DNA of 5,866 nucleotides from SCSIO-59966 sp046566185 (GCA_046566185.1 JBKHXE010000123.1:1-5866), one strand, 5' to 3'; counted from the first letter of the stretch, positions 1 to 5,845 are shown. Numbers and translations: made by a program. The notes: a model not told the origin generated them from the letters alone.

Positions 1-288
1 GCGGCGGAGAAGGAGCTGCTCGAGCGGGTCGACGCCCTCGTCGCGGAGCGCGACCGGGTGCTGGCCGGGCTGCGCGAGCAGGGCTGGGACGTGCCGGACG
101 CCCAGGGCAACTTCGTCTGGCTCGCCCTCGGCGACGACACCCTCGACTTCGCGGCGATGTGCCAGGCCGAGGGTCTGTCGGTGCGGCCGTTCGCCGGCGA
201 GGGCTGCCGGTGCAGCGTCGCCGAGACCGAGGCCAACGACCGGTTGCTCGACCTCGCGCGGCGCTGGCGGGAGCGCTCCGCCTCCTAG
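1..288 (+). CDS. pat: Histidinol-phosphate / aromatic aminotransferase, C-terminal part (5' end outside window)
   Basis: A PLP-dependent fold-type I aminotransferase of the HisC family. It would exchange amino groups between glutamate and histidinol phosphate or aromatic 2-oxoacids in the cytosol. The frame is open from base 1 and ends at TAG 286-288, giving 95 residues. A complete family member is about 350 residues, so only the small C-terminal domain is present and the PLP lysine lies upstream. Visible family marks, in order, are the helix ending RDRVLAGLREQGWDVP, the strand motif GNFVWLALG, and RPFAGEGCRCSVAETEANDRLL. The last contains the conserved Arg that binds the substrate carboxylate. 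Actinobacterial homologues I remember read roughly GVRVTVGEPEAND there, so the two Cys flanking the Arg and the Ala in place of Gly are slightly unusual. The gene converges on the exporter gene with a 4-bp stop-codon overlap. HisC and Pat cannot be separated from this fragment; the symbol is tentative. Confidence 0.85.
   Translation, partial: AAEKELLERVDALVAERDRVLAGLREQGWDVPDAQGNFVWLALGDDTLDFAAMCQAEGLSVRPFAGEGCRCSVAETEANDRLLDLARRWRERSAS
285..288. other. Interlocked convergent stop codons (CTAG)
   Basis: The plus-strand aminotransferase ends with TAG at 286-288, and the minus-strand exporter ends with TAG read from 287-285. Both lie inside the palindrome CTAG. This is the overlap itself rather than a separate element. 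It leaves no intergenic room for a terminator between the two genes, and I see no obvious hairpin plus T-tract beside it. Confidence 0.95.
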
Positions 289-1241
289 GGCTTGACCGCC
301 GGCGCCGGAGCGGCGGCCGCCTGCACCGCCTGGCGGCGTCGTCCACCGCGCTCGGTCCGGACGACGAGCAGCACCCCGAGCACGGCCAGCCCGCCACCGA
401 GCACGACGGCCGCCGTCACCGGCTCCGCCAGCAGCGCCCACCCCAGGACCACCGCCACGACGGGGTTGACGTAGGCGTACGTGGACACGAGCGAGATCGG
501 CGCGGCACCCAGCAGCCAGGCGTACGCCGTGTACGCGACGAGCGACCCGAAGACCACGAGGTAGCCGAGCGCGACCCAGCCCGACGCCTCGACCGCCGCC
601 AGGTCGACGTCCGCCCACTCGCCGCGCAGCGTGCCGCCGGCGAGCAGCCCGAGCGCCCCGGCGGCCATCTGCCACACCGAGGAGGCGAAGGGGTCCGCGG
701 GCATCGGCAGCCGGCCCGCGGACATCGACCCGGTGGCCCACAGCAACGTGGCGAGCACGACGAGCAGGGTCCCCGCCCACGTCACGTCGCCCTCGTGACC
801 ACCCGGACGCGCGAGGACGGCGACCCCCGCGAACCCCACCGCGGTCCCCACCCACGTCGGCGCGCGAGGCAGGTCGCCGGTGACGCTGCGCATGAGCACC
901 AGCCAGAGGGGCGTGGTGGCCACGAGGAGGGCCGCCAGGGCGCTCGGCACCTCCTCCTCGGCCACCGCGACCAGGCCGTTGCCGCCGAGCAGCAGGAACA
1001 GGCCCACGACGGCGCTGGCGCCGACCTGGCGGGGCGGCAGGAGCAGGCGCCGCGGCCCGGTCCGGACGGCGAGCACGGCGGCGAGCAGGACGGCGGCCGC
1101 GGCGAAGCGGGCCGACATCGACAGCATCGGCGGCAGGCCGGCGAGGACGACCACGCGGATCGCCAGGTAGGTCGACCCCCAGACCACGTAGACGATGCCG
1201 AGCGCCAGCCACACGCGTGCGCCGGACTGACCAGCGGGCAC
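285..1241 (-). CDS. EamA/DMT-family transporter (YedA-like drug/metabolite exporter)
   Basis: A 318-residue inner-membrane protein of the drug/metabolite transporter superfamily, probably an exporter of amino acids or small metabolites; the substrate is unknown. About ten hydrophobic segments can be drawn, near residues 11-31, 37-59, 72-93, 97-118, 128-145, 155-175, 187-205, 221-244, 248-271 and 276-295. They form the two EamA repeats. Family marks are WGSTYLAIR at 21-29, NGLVAVAEEEVPSALAALL at 88-106, which resembles the corresponding stretch of E. coli YedA, and NPVVAVVLGWALLAEP at 259-274. The C-terminus is a basic patch (RGGRRR) followed by an Ala/Pro tail, expected in the cytoplasm. The length is normal for the family. 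The start is GTG 1241-1239, chosen because AGGAGG lies 5 nt upstream. The gene is divergent from the low-complexity protein gene and convergent with the aminotransferase. Confidence 0.9.
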   Translation of the reverse strand: MPAGQSGARVWLALGIVYVVWGSTYLAIRVVVLAGLPPMLSMSARFAAAAVLLAAVLAVRTGPRRLLLPPRQVGASAVVGLFLLLGGNGLVAVAEEEVPSALAALLVATTPLWLVLMRSVTGDLPRAPTWVGTAVGFAGVAVLARPGGHEGDVTWAGTLLVVLATLLWATGSMSAGRLPMPADPFASSVWQMAAGALGLLAGGTLRGEWADVDLAAVEASGWVALGYLVVFGSLVAYTAYAWLLGAAPISLVSTYAYVNPVVAVVLGWALLAEPVTAAVVLGGGLAVLGVLLVVRTERGGRRRQAVQAAAAPAPAVKP

Positions 1242-1247
1242 GGCCTC

Positions 1248-1253
1248 CTCCTA
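1248..1253 (-). promoter_or_regulatory. Ribosome binding site of the EamA exporter
   Basis: On the minus strand the bases before the start read TAGGAGGAGGCC then GTG. A full AGGAGG lies 5 nt before the GTG. This near-perfect site fixes the start at 1241, and no other start of comparable quality lies nearby. Confidence 0.8.
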
Positions 1254-1280
1254 CGCCGAACGGGTTGCTCCTGCGCGACC

Positions 1281-1309
1281 GATATGGGCGAAACTGTGAC
1301 GCACAGCAA
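1281..1309 (-). promoter_or_regulatory. Candidate promoter of the EamA exporter gene
   Basis: Read on the minus strand, TTGCTG (1309-1304) is followed after 17 nt by CATATC (1286-1281). Each hexamer matches only three of six sigma-70-type consensus bases, but the spacing is ideal and the location is right, about 40 bp before the GTG. Its -35 abuts the predicted plus-strand -35 and shares bases 1304-1306 with the palindrome. This was found by eye only. Confidence 0.3.
1294..1306. promoter_or_regulatory. Interrupted palindrome CTGTG-ACG-CACAG, possible operator
   Basis: Five-base arms CTGTG and CACAG are perfect inverted repeats around ACG. The element lies in the divergent promoter region, where it covers the predicted plus-strand -35 and touches the predicted minus-strand -35. 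The 9-mer AACTGTGAC that contains its left arm recurs at 1359-1367. It is too short a spacing to be a classical Crp/GlxR site (TGTGA, six bases, TCACA). A regulator binding here is inference. Confidence 0.35.
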
Positions 1310-1324
1310 ACGCGGGGCTACTCT
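1296..1324 (+). promoter_or_regulatory. Candidate promoter of the low-complexity protein gene
   Basis: GTGACG at 1296-1301 matches four of six bases of the TTGACA -35 consensus. After 17 nt, TACTCT at 1319-1324 fits the TAnnnT -10 pattern common in actinobacteria. Transcription would begin near 1331, giving a leader of about 55 nt before ATG 1385. The block around 1281-1325 is visibly richer in A and T than the flanking genes. This was found by eye only. Confidence 0.35.
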
Positions 1325-1384
1325 GAGGGCTCCTTCTTCGTGCGGCGCACCTGCCGTGAACTGTGACATGCCTGGGGGTGGCGG

Positions 1385-2125
1385 ATGCACGCGGCTCCGC
1401 GTCGGCGCTCGACGGTCGGCCTCACGGCCGCCGCCGCCGCGCTGTCCGCGGGAGGCGTGCTGCTGCTGGGGCTGCTCGGCACCATGGCCGTCACCGGCGG
1501 CGGCCTGCCCGGCACCGGTGACCAGGACGGGCTGTGGCGTCCCGGTGGCGTCGTGATCGCGGCACCCGCGCAGGCCGCCGAGCCCCCGGCCCCGGCGACC
1601 GGCGACGAGGCGCAGCCCGTCCTGCGTCGTCCGGTCGCCGTCGTCGCGGCCGACGGCGTGGACGTCGCCGTCGCCTCCGAGCCCGTGCTCACCGCGACGC
1701 CCCCGCCGCCGGCCCCCACGGCCCCGCCGGTCGACCGCGGCCGGGCGGCCGAGCCGGGCCGCCAGAAGGACTCCGCGGGTCAGCTGGAGCCGGACCGGCA
1801 GGACGGCTCGGGGCGTCAGGACGGCAAGAACGGAAAGAACGACAAGAACGGCAGGAACGACAAGGGAGCCGGCTCGCCACCGGGCCGCGATGCCGACCGT
1901 GTCAGCGCCTCCGGCAGCACCGCGCCCGGGCGGTCCGCTGAGGCTCCCGGCCGTCAGGCGCAGCGGGTCACCGCGGCGCCCGGCGGCACGTCGGCCAAGG
2001 GCAAGCCGCACCAGCAGCTGTCGGTCTCCGGCGCGGTCGACAGCGCTCTGACGCCGCCGGGCCGGGCCCTCGGTCACCAGAAGGTCGACGGCGGCCACGT
2101 GCCCCCGGGTCACGCCCGTCCCTGA
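1385..2125 (+). CDS. Hypothetical membrane-anchored or secreted low-complexity protein
   Basis: I recognise no domain in this 246-residue protein. The N-terminus is basic (RRR at 6-8), followed by a hydrophobic stretch of Ala, Gly and Leu at about 12-37, so it is an uncleaved anchor or a signal peptide. PAQAAE at 61-66 resembles a signal-peptidase site but lies unusually far from the hydrophobic core. Residues 64-120 are rich in Pro, Ala and Val, with PPPPAP at 106-111. Residues 139-161 are a polar Lys/Asn/Asp/Gly/Arg tract. The remainder to the C-terminus is Pro, Gly, Ser, Arg and His rich, ending PPGHARP. No cysteine is present. The part after the anchor is probably disordered and outside the membrane. 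The start ATG 1385 follows a G-rich site (GGGGGTGG at 1374-1381), weaker than the other sites here. Reality of the gene is supported by the credible N-terminal anchor, the promoter-like DNA upstream and the G/C-biased third positions. Confidence 0.65.
   Translation: MHAAPRRRSTVGLTAAAAALSAGGVLLLGLLGTMAVTGGGLPGTGDQDGLWRPGGVVIAAPAQAAEPPAPATGDEAQPVLRRPVAVVAADGVDVAVASEPVLTATPPPPAPTAPPVDRGRAAEPGRQKDSAGQLEPDRQDGSGRQDGKNGKNDKNGRNDKGAGSPPGRDADRVSASGSTAPGRSAEAPGRQAQRVTAAPGGTSAKGKPHQQLSVSGAVDSALTPPGRALGHQKVDGGHVPPGHARP
1823..1864 (+). repeat. 9-nt tandem repeat encoding (G/D)-K-N
   Basis: Four complete in-frame copies (GGC AAG AAC, GGA AAG AAC, GAC AAG AAC, GGC AGG AAC) and a partial fifth (GAC AAG) encode residues 147-160 of the unknown protein. 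The copies alternate Gly and Asp in first place, so the peptide also has an approximate six-residue period. The tract is much richer in A than its surroundings. Such short repeats may vary in copy number between strains. Confidence 0.8.
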
Positions 2126-2289
2126 TCGTCGTCCGGCGTACCACGTGGCCCGCAGCGGCCGATACGGTGTGCTCAAGCGCCTGTGAGCGGCGCCACGTCC
2201 CGCACCGGCGACCCGTACCGAGGGTGGGGCGTTCCCGGCCGCGCCGGCTCGGGCGACCCCCGGACGCCGGCACCGACGAAGGAGAGCAC
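2126..2289 (+). promoter_or_regulatory. Intergenic promoter/leader region of the 2-oxoacid dehydrogenase operon
   Basis: This 164-bp gap precedes the three-gene operon. It holds a perfect 8-bp palindrome CCACGTGG at 2141-2148. TACGGT at 2163-2168 fits the TAnnnT form of a -10 box, but I see no good -35 at the right distance, so a promoter start near 2175 is only a candidate. I found no convincing hairpin-plus-T terminator for the upstream gene, so read-through from it is possible. No recognisable riboswitch or small open reading frame is evident. Confidence 0.35.
2279..2284 (+). promoter_or_regulatory. Ribosome binding site of the E1 alpha gene
   Basis: AAGGAG lies 5 nt before GTG 2290. It decides the start: the frame is open upstream to GTG 2167, but that would add 41 Arg/Pro-rich residues unlike any E1 alpha N-terminus and has no comparable binding site. 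Confidence 0.8.
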
Positions 2290-3447
2290 GTGACCGACAG
2301 CGTCGTCGGCTCGAGAACGGCGCCCACCGGGCCCGAGCTCGTCCAGCTGCTCACCCCCGAGGGGGAGAGAGTCGACCACCCGGAGTACTCCGACCTCGTC
2401 GCCCACCTCGGGCCCGAGGACCTCCGCGGCTTCTACCGCGACCTCGTCCTGACCCGCCGCATCGACGCGGAGGCGACCGCCCTGCAGCGGCAGGGCGAGC
2501 TGGGACTGTGGGCCAGCCTGCTGGGCCAGGAGGCCGCCCAGATCGGCTCCGGCCGCGCGACCCGCCCGCAGGACTTCGTCTTCCCCACCTACCGCGAGCA
2601 CGGCGTCGCCTGGTGCCGCGGCGTGGACCCGGTGACCCTGCTCGGCCTGTTCCGCGGCGTCAACCAGGGCGGCTGGGACCCGAAGCAGAACCACTTCCAG
2701 CTCTACACGATCGTCATCGGCTCCCAGACCCTGCACGCCACCGGCTACGCGATGGGCGTGCAGCGCGACGGAGCCGTGGGCACCGGGGACGCCGACCGCG
2801 ACACCGCCGTCATCGCCTACTTCGGCGACGGTGCGACGTCCCAGGGCGACGTCAACGAGGCGTTCGTCTTCGCGGCCGTCAACAACGCGCCGGTCGTGTT
2901 CTTCTGCCAGAACAACCAGTGGGCGATCTCCGAGCCCAACGAGCGCCAGACCCGCGTGCCGCTCTACCAGCGCGCCAGCGGTTTCGGCTTCCCGGGTGTC
3001 CGGGTCGACGGCAACGACGTCCTCGCCGTCTACGCCGTGACGAAGGCCGCGCTCGACCGGGCCCGCTCCGGCGACGGCCCGACGTTCGTCGAGGCGTTCA
3101 CGTACCGGATGGGCGCCCACACGACGTCCGACGACCCGACCCGGTACCGCATCGCGGCCGAGGTCGAGGAGTGGAAGCTCAAGGACCCCATCGCCCGCCT
3201 CAAGGCGTACCTGTCGCGCGGCGGCCACGCGGAGCCCGACTTCTTCGACGCCGTGGACGACGAGAGCGAGCGGCTCGCCGAGCACCTGCGCGACGGCTGC
3301 CGGGCGCTCGCCGACCCGGACCCGGTGACGATGTTCGACCACGTCTACACCGGCCCCCACTCCCTCATCGACGAGGAGCGCGCCTGGTTCGAGCAGTACC
3401 ACGCGTCGTTCGCCGACGCCGGCGCCGGCGAGGAGGTGGCCCGATGA
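2290..3447 (+). CDS. bkdA: Branched-chain 2-oxoacid dehydrogenase E1 component, alpha subunit
   Basis: With E1 beta this subunit forms the thiamine-diphosphate-dependent decarboxylase that removes CO2 from a 2-oxoacid and reductively acylates the lipoyl arm of E2 in the cytosolic complex. The 385 residues match the family length. Visible marks are YREHG at 101-105 (cofactor diphosphate region) and the thiamine diphosphate/magnesium signature, starting GDGATSQGD at 179-187 and ending QNNQWAIS at 207-214 (GDG, 26 residues, NN). RMGAHTTSDDPTRYR at 273-287 is the active-site loop that carries the regulatory serine in mitochondrial enzymes. The N-terminal stretch VQLLTPEGERVDHPEYS resembles the mycobacterial BkdA start as I remember it. 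The start is GTG 2290. The gene is first in the operon and overlaps E1 beta by ATGA. Branched-chain substrate is favoured by these resemblances; pyruvate (PdhA) is the alternative. Confidence 0.9.
   Translation: MTDSVVGSRTAPTGPELVQLLTPEGERVDHPEYSDLVAHLGPEDLRGFYRDLVLTRRIDAEATALQRQGELGLWASLLGQEAAQIGSGRATRPQDFVFPTYREHGVAWCRGVDPVTLLGLFRGVNQGGWDPKQNHFQLYTIVIGSQTLHATGYAMGVQRDGAVGTGDADRDTAVIAYFGDGATSQGDVNEAFVFAAVNNAPVVFFCQNNQWAISEPNERQTRVPLYQRASGFGFPGVRVDGNDVLAVYAVTKAALDRARSGDGPTFVEAFTYRMGAHTTSDDPTRYRIAAEVEEWKLKDPIARLKAYLSRGGHAEPDFFDAVDDESERLAEHLRDGCRALADPDPVTMFDHVYTGPHSLIDEERAWFEQYHASFADAGAGEEVAR
3431..3436 (+). promoter_or_regulatory. Ribosome binding site of the E1 beta gene, inside the E1 alpha gene
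   Basis: AGGAGG within the last codons of E1 alpha sits 7 nt before ATG 3444. It favours ATG 3444 over the in-frame ATG at 3453. With the ATGA stop/start overlap it points to translational coupling and roughly equal output of the two E1 subunits. Confidence 0.8.
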
Positions 3448-4427
3448 CCACGATGACGATCGCCAAGGCCGTCAACGCCGGGCTGCGCAGGGCGATGGAG
3501 GACGACCACAAGGTCCTCGTCATGGGCGAGGACGTCGGCAAGCTCGGCGGCGTCTTCCGCGTCACCGACGGCCTGCAGAAGGACTTCGGCGAGGACCGGG
3601 TCATCGACACCCCGCTCGCCGAGTCAGGGATCATCGGCACCGCGATCGGGCTGGCGCTGCGCGGCTACCGGCCCGTCGCGGAGATCCAGTTCGACGGGTT
3701 CATCTACCCGGCGTACGACCAGATCGTCTCCCAGCTCGCGAAGATGGGGTACCGCTCCGAGGGCTCGGTGCGGTTGCCCGTCGTCGTCCGGGTGCCCTAC
3801 GGCGGCGGCATCGGCGCCGTCGAGCACCACAGCGAATCGCCCGAGGCCTACTTCGCCCACACCGCCGGCCTGCGCGTCGTCACCTGCTCCAACCCGGCGG
3901 ACGCCTACTGGATGATCCAGGAGGCCATCGCCTGCGACGACCCGGTGATGTTCTTCGAGCCGAAGCGGCGGTACTGGGACAAGGGCGAGGTGGACACGGA
4001 CGCGGCGACCGGCGCCGTGCTCCCCATGCACGGCGCGCGCATCGTCCGCCCGGGACGGCACGTCACCGTGGCCGCCTACGGGCCGATGGTGAAGACGGCC
4101 CTGCAGGCCGCGGACGCCGCGGCCGAGGAGGGCAAGGACGTCGAGGTGGTCGACCTGCGGTCGCTGTCGCCGATCGACTTCGACACGCTGCAGCACTCGG
4201 TGGAGCGCACCGGCCGGCTGGTCACGGTGCACGAGGCGTCGGTCTTCCTGGGCGTCGGCGCCGAGGTCGCGGCCCGCATCACCGAGCGCTGCTTCTACTC
4301 CCTCGAGGCTCCGGTGCTGCGCGTCGGCGGGTTCCACATCCCCTACCCGGCGAGCCGGGTGGAGGAGGACTACCTGCCCGACCTCGACCGCGTCCTGGAC
4401 GCCGTCGACCGCTCACTGGCGTTCTGA
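3444..4427 (+). CDS. bkdB: Branched-chain 2-oxoacid dehydrogenase E1 component, beta subunit
   Basis: This is the partner of E1 alpha in the alpha2beta2 decarboxylase. It contributes the glutamate that activates thiamine diphosphate and most of the E2-binding surface. The 327 residues are the usual length. The pyrimidine-binding domain runs from about 5 to 180: GEDVGKLGGVFRVTDGL at 28-44, DTPLAESGIIGTAIGLAL at 55-72 with the catalytic Glu at 60, IQFDGFIYPAYDQIVSQLAK at 81-100, and GGGIGAVEHHSESPEAYFAH at 120-139. The transketolase C-terminal domain follows, with VEVVDLRSLSPIDFDTL at 233-249 and the C-terminal GGFHIPYPAS at 295-304. The His-His pair at 128-129, with SPEAYFAH after it, resembles branched-chain enzymes more than Gram-positive PdhB. 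The gene overlaps E1 alpha by 4 bp and lies 14 bp before E2. No residue that I know to be essential is missing. Confidence 0.92.
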   Translation: MTTMTIAKAVNAGLRRAMEDDHKVLVMGEDVGKLGGVFRVTDGLQKDFGEDRVIDTPLAESGIIGTAIGLALRGYRPVAEIQFDGFIYPAYDQIVSQLAKMGYRSEGSVRLPVVVRVPYGGGIGAVEHHSESPEAYFAHTAGLRVVTCSNPADAYWMIQEAIACDDPVMFFEPKRRYWDKGEVDTDAATGAVLPMHGARIVRPGRHVTVAAYGPMVKTALQAADAAAEEGKDVEVVDLRSLSPIDFDTLQHSVERTGRLVTVHEASVFLGVGAEVAARITERCFYSLEAPVLRVGGFHIPYPASRVEEDYLPDLDRVLDAVDRSLAF

Positions 4428-4430
4428 GAG

Positions 4431-4436
4431 AGGGAG
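4431..4436 (+). promoter_or_regulatory. Ribosome binding site of the E2 gene
   Basis: AGGGAG lies 5 nt before ATG 4442, within the 14-bp gap after the E1 beta stop. The spacing supports this start, which also places the lipoyl domain right at the protein N-terminus, as expected. Confidence 0.7.
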
Positions 4437-4441
4437 CTTCG

Positions 4442-5845
4442 ATGCCGCAGATCAAGCAGTTCCGGCTCCCCGACGTCGGGGAGGGCCTCACCGAGGCCGA
4501 GATCGTGTCGTGGAAGGTCAGGCCCGGCGACACCATCAAGGTCAACCACACCATCGTCGAGATCGAGACCGCCAAGTCGCTCGTCGAGCTGCCGTCGCCG
4601 TTCGCCGGCGTCGTCACCGAGCTGATGGTCGACGAGGGGCAGACGGTCGACGTCGGCACCCCGATCATCAGCGTGGACGTCGACCCGGCCGGTGCGCCGT
4701 CCGCCAACGGCGGGACGCCGACGATGCCGGCCGAGTCCGCCGAGATCGTGCCGTCCTCGCCGTCCGACGTCGAGACCCCGCCCGAGCACGGCGCGGTCGA
4801 GCCCGGCATGGTGGGCGGTCCGGCGTCCGGTGGCCGGCAGGCGGTGCTCGTCGGCTACGGCCCGCGGACGACGGAGGCCAAGCGCCGTCCGCGCCACGTC
4901 GCCGCCACCGCCGTCGCGACCGAGCCGGTTGCCGCGCCCGTGACCGCGACCCCGCAGCCCGCGGCCCCTGTGATCGCGGGGGCGAAGGTGCTCGCCAAGC
5001 CGCCGGTGCGCAAGCTCACCAAGGACCTCGGCGTCGACCTGCGCAGCCTCAGGCCGTCCGGCCCGGGCGGTGTGGTGACACGGGACGACGTGCTGGCGGC
5101 CGGCGAGGCGCCCGCACCGACCGCGGCAGCCGCGCGGCCCGGCGAGCGCGAGACCCGGATCCCGGTCAAGGGCGTGCGCAGGATGACGGCACAGGCGGTG
5201 ACCGCGAGCGCGTTCACGGCGCCGCACGTCACCGAGTTCGTCGCCGTCGACGTCACGCGCACGGTGCGGCTCGTCGAGCGGCTGCGGGCCGACCGCGAGT
5301 TCGAGGGCGTCAAGGTGTCGCCGCTGCTCGTCGTGGCCAAGGCGCTGCTGATCGCCGTCCGGCGCAACCCGGAGATCAACGCACGGTGGGACGAGCAGGC
5401 CCAGGAGATCGTGCTGAAGCACTACGTCAACCTCGGCATCGCGGCGTCCACGCCGCGCGGCCTCGTCGTCCCGAACGTCAAGGACGCCGACCGGATGACG
5501 CTGCGCGAGCTGGCCGAGGCGCTCGGCGAGCTGACGCAGCGGGCGCGCGAGGGCCGGACACAGCCGGCGGAGATGGCCGACGGCACGATCTCGATCACCA
5601 ACGTCGGCGTGTTCGGCGTCGACACCGGCACGCCGATCCTCAACAACGGCGAGGCGGCGATCCTGTGCTTCGGGCAGGTGCGGCAGATGCCATGGGTGCA
5701 CAAGGGCAAGGTCAAGCCGCGCTGGGTGACGCAGCTCGGCCTGTCGTTCGACCACCGGCTCGTCGACGGCGACCTCGGCTCGCGGTTCCTCGCCGACATC
5801 GCCGCCGTGCTCGAGGACCCGTCGCGCGCCCTCGTCTGGTCCTGA
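4442..5845 (+). CDS. bkdC: Branched-chain 2-oxoacid dehydrogenase E2 component (dihydrolipoamide acyltransferase)
   Basis: This is the core subunit of the complex. It takes the acyl group from E1 on its lipoyl arm and passes it to CoA. The 467 residues comprise four parts. The first is one lipoyl domain at about 3-80, with LPDVGEGLTEAEI at 9-21 and the lipoylated Lys 45 in EIETAKSLVE. The second is a linker of about 100 residues at 82-181, acidic at first, then Ala/Pro/Thr rich, interrupted by VLVGYG at 135-140 and KRRPR at 147-151. The third is the peripheral-subunit-binding domain at about 182-220 (PVRKLTKDLGVDL, then GPGGVVTRDDV). The fourth is the catalytic acyltransferase domain at about 237-467, with SFDHRLVDG at 435-443 giving catalytic His 438 and Asp 442. 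GPGGVV has Val where many homologues have Arg. The gene is last in the visible operon, and only 21 bases follow it here. Branched-chain rather than acetyl specificity is inferred. Confidence 0.93.
   Translation: MPQIKQFRLPDVGEGLTEAEIVSWKVRPGDTIKVNHTIVEIETAKSLVELPSPFAGVVTELMVDEGQTVDVGTPIISVDVDPAGAPSANGGTPTMPAESAEIVPSSPSDVETPPEHGAVEPGMVGGPASGGRQAVLVGYGPRTTEAKRRPRHVAATAVATEPVAAPVTATPQPAAPVIAGAKVLAKPPVRKLTKDLGVDLRSLRPSGPGGVVTRDDVLAAGEAPAPTAAAARPGERETRIPVKGVRRMTAQAVTASAFTAPHVTEFVAVDVTRTVRLVERLRADREFEGVKVSPLLVVAKALLIAVRRNPEINARWDEQAQEIVLKHYVNLGIAASTPRGLVVPNVKDADRMTLRELAEALGELTQRAREGRTQPAEMADGTISITNVGVFGVDTGTPILNNGEAAILCFGQVRQMPWVHKGKVKPRWVTQLGLSFDHRLVDGDLGSRFLADIAAVLEDPSRALVWS

Noticed and set aside
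1294..1306. Crp/GlxR-type operator
   Set aside because: That class has TGTGA and TCACA separated by six bases. Here the arms CTGTG and CACAG are separated by three, so only the half-site resembles it.
1505..1519. LPGTG (residues 41-45 of the unknown protein), matching the LPxTG sortase motif
   Set aside because: Sortase substrates carry the motif near the C-terminus, before a hydrophobic segment and a basic tail. Here it follows an N-terminal hydrophobic segment and the C-terminus has no membrane segment, so it is most likely chance in a Gly/Pro-rich region.
159..1556. Plus-strand open frame (465 codons) running through the exporter gene
   Set aside because: It is antisense to a well-supported ten-helix transporter, is Arg/His/Gly rich without domains, and crosses the divergent promoter region.
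782..2176. Minus-strand open frame (464 codons) covering the unknown protein and half of the exporter
   Set aside because: It overlaps the exporter on the same strand in another frame and crosses the promoter region. Composition is Arg/Gly/Ala with no motif. It competes with the 1385-2125 gene, which has the better start, N-terminal anchor and upstream signals.
2167..2289. In-frame 41-residue N-terminal extension of E1 alpha from GTG 2167
   Set aside because: The extension is Arg/Pro rich, has no good ribosome binding site and matches no E1 alpha N-terminus I know. GTG 2290 has AAGGAG 5 nt upstream.
2173..3402. Long minus-strand open frame (409 codons) antisense to E1 alpha
   Set aside because: The translation is Val/Gly/Glu/Arg/Asp rich with no domain, and it lies opposite an unmistakable E1 alpha. 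Such open antisense frames are a usual by-product of very high GC codon use.
4370..5755. Long minus-strand open frame (461 codons) antisense to E2
   Set aside because: Arg/His/Asp/Leu-rich composition with no recognisable motif, fully opposite a clear E2 gene. It is a GC artefact.
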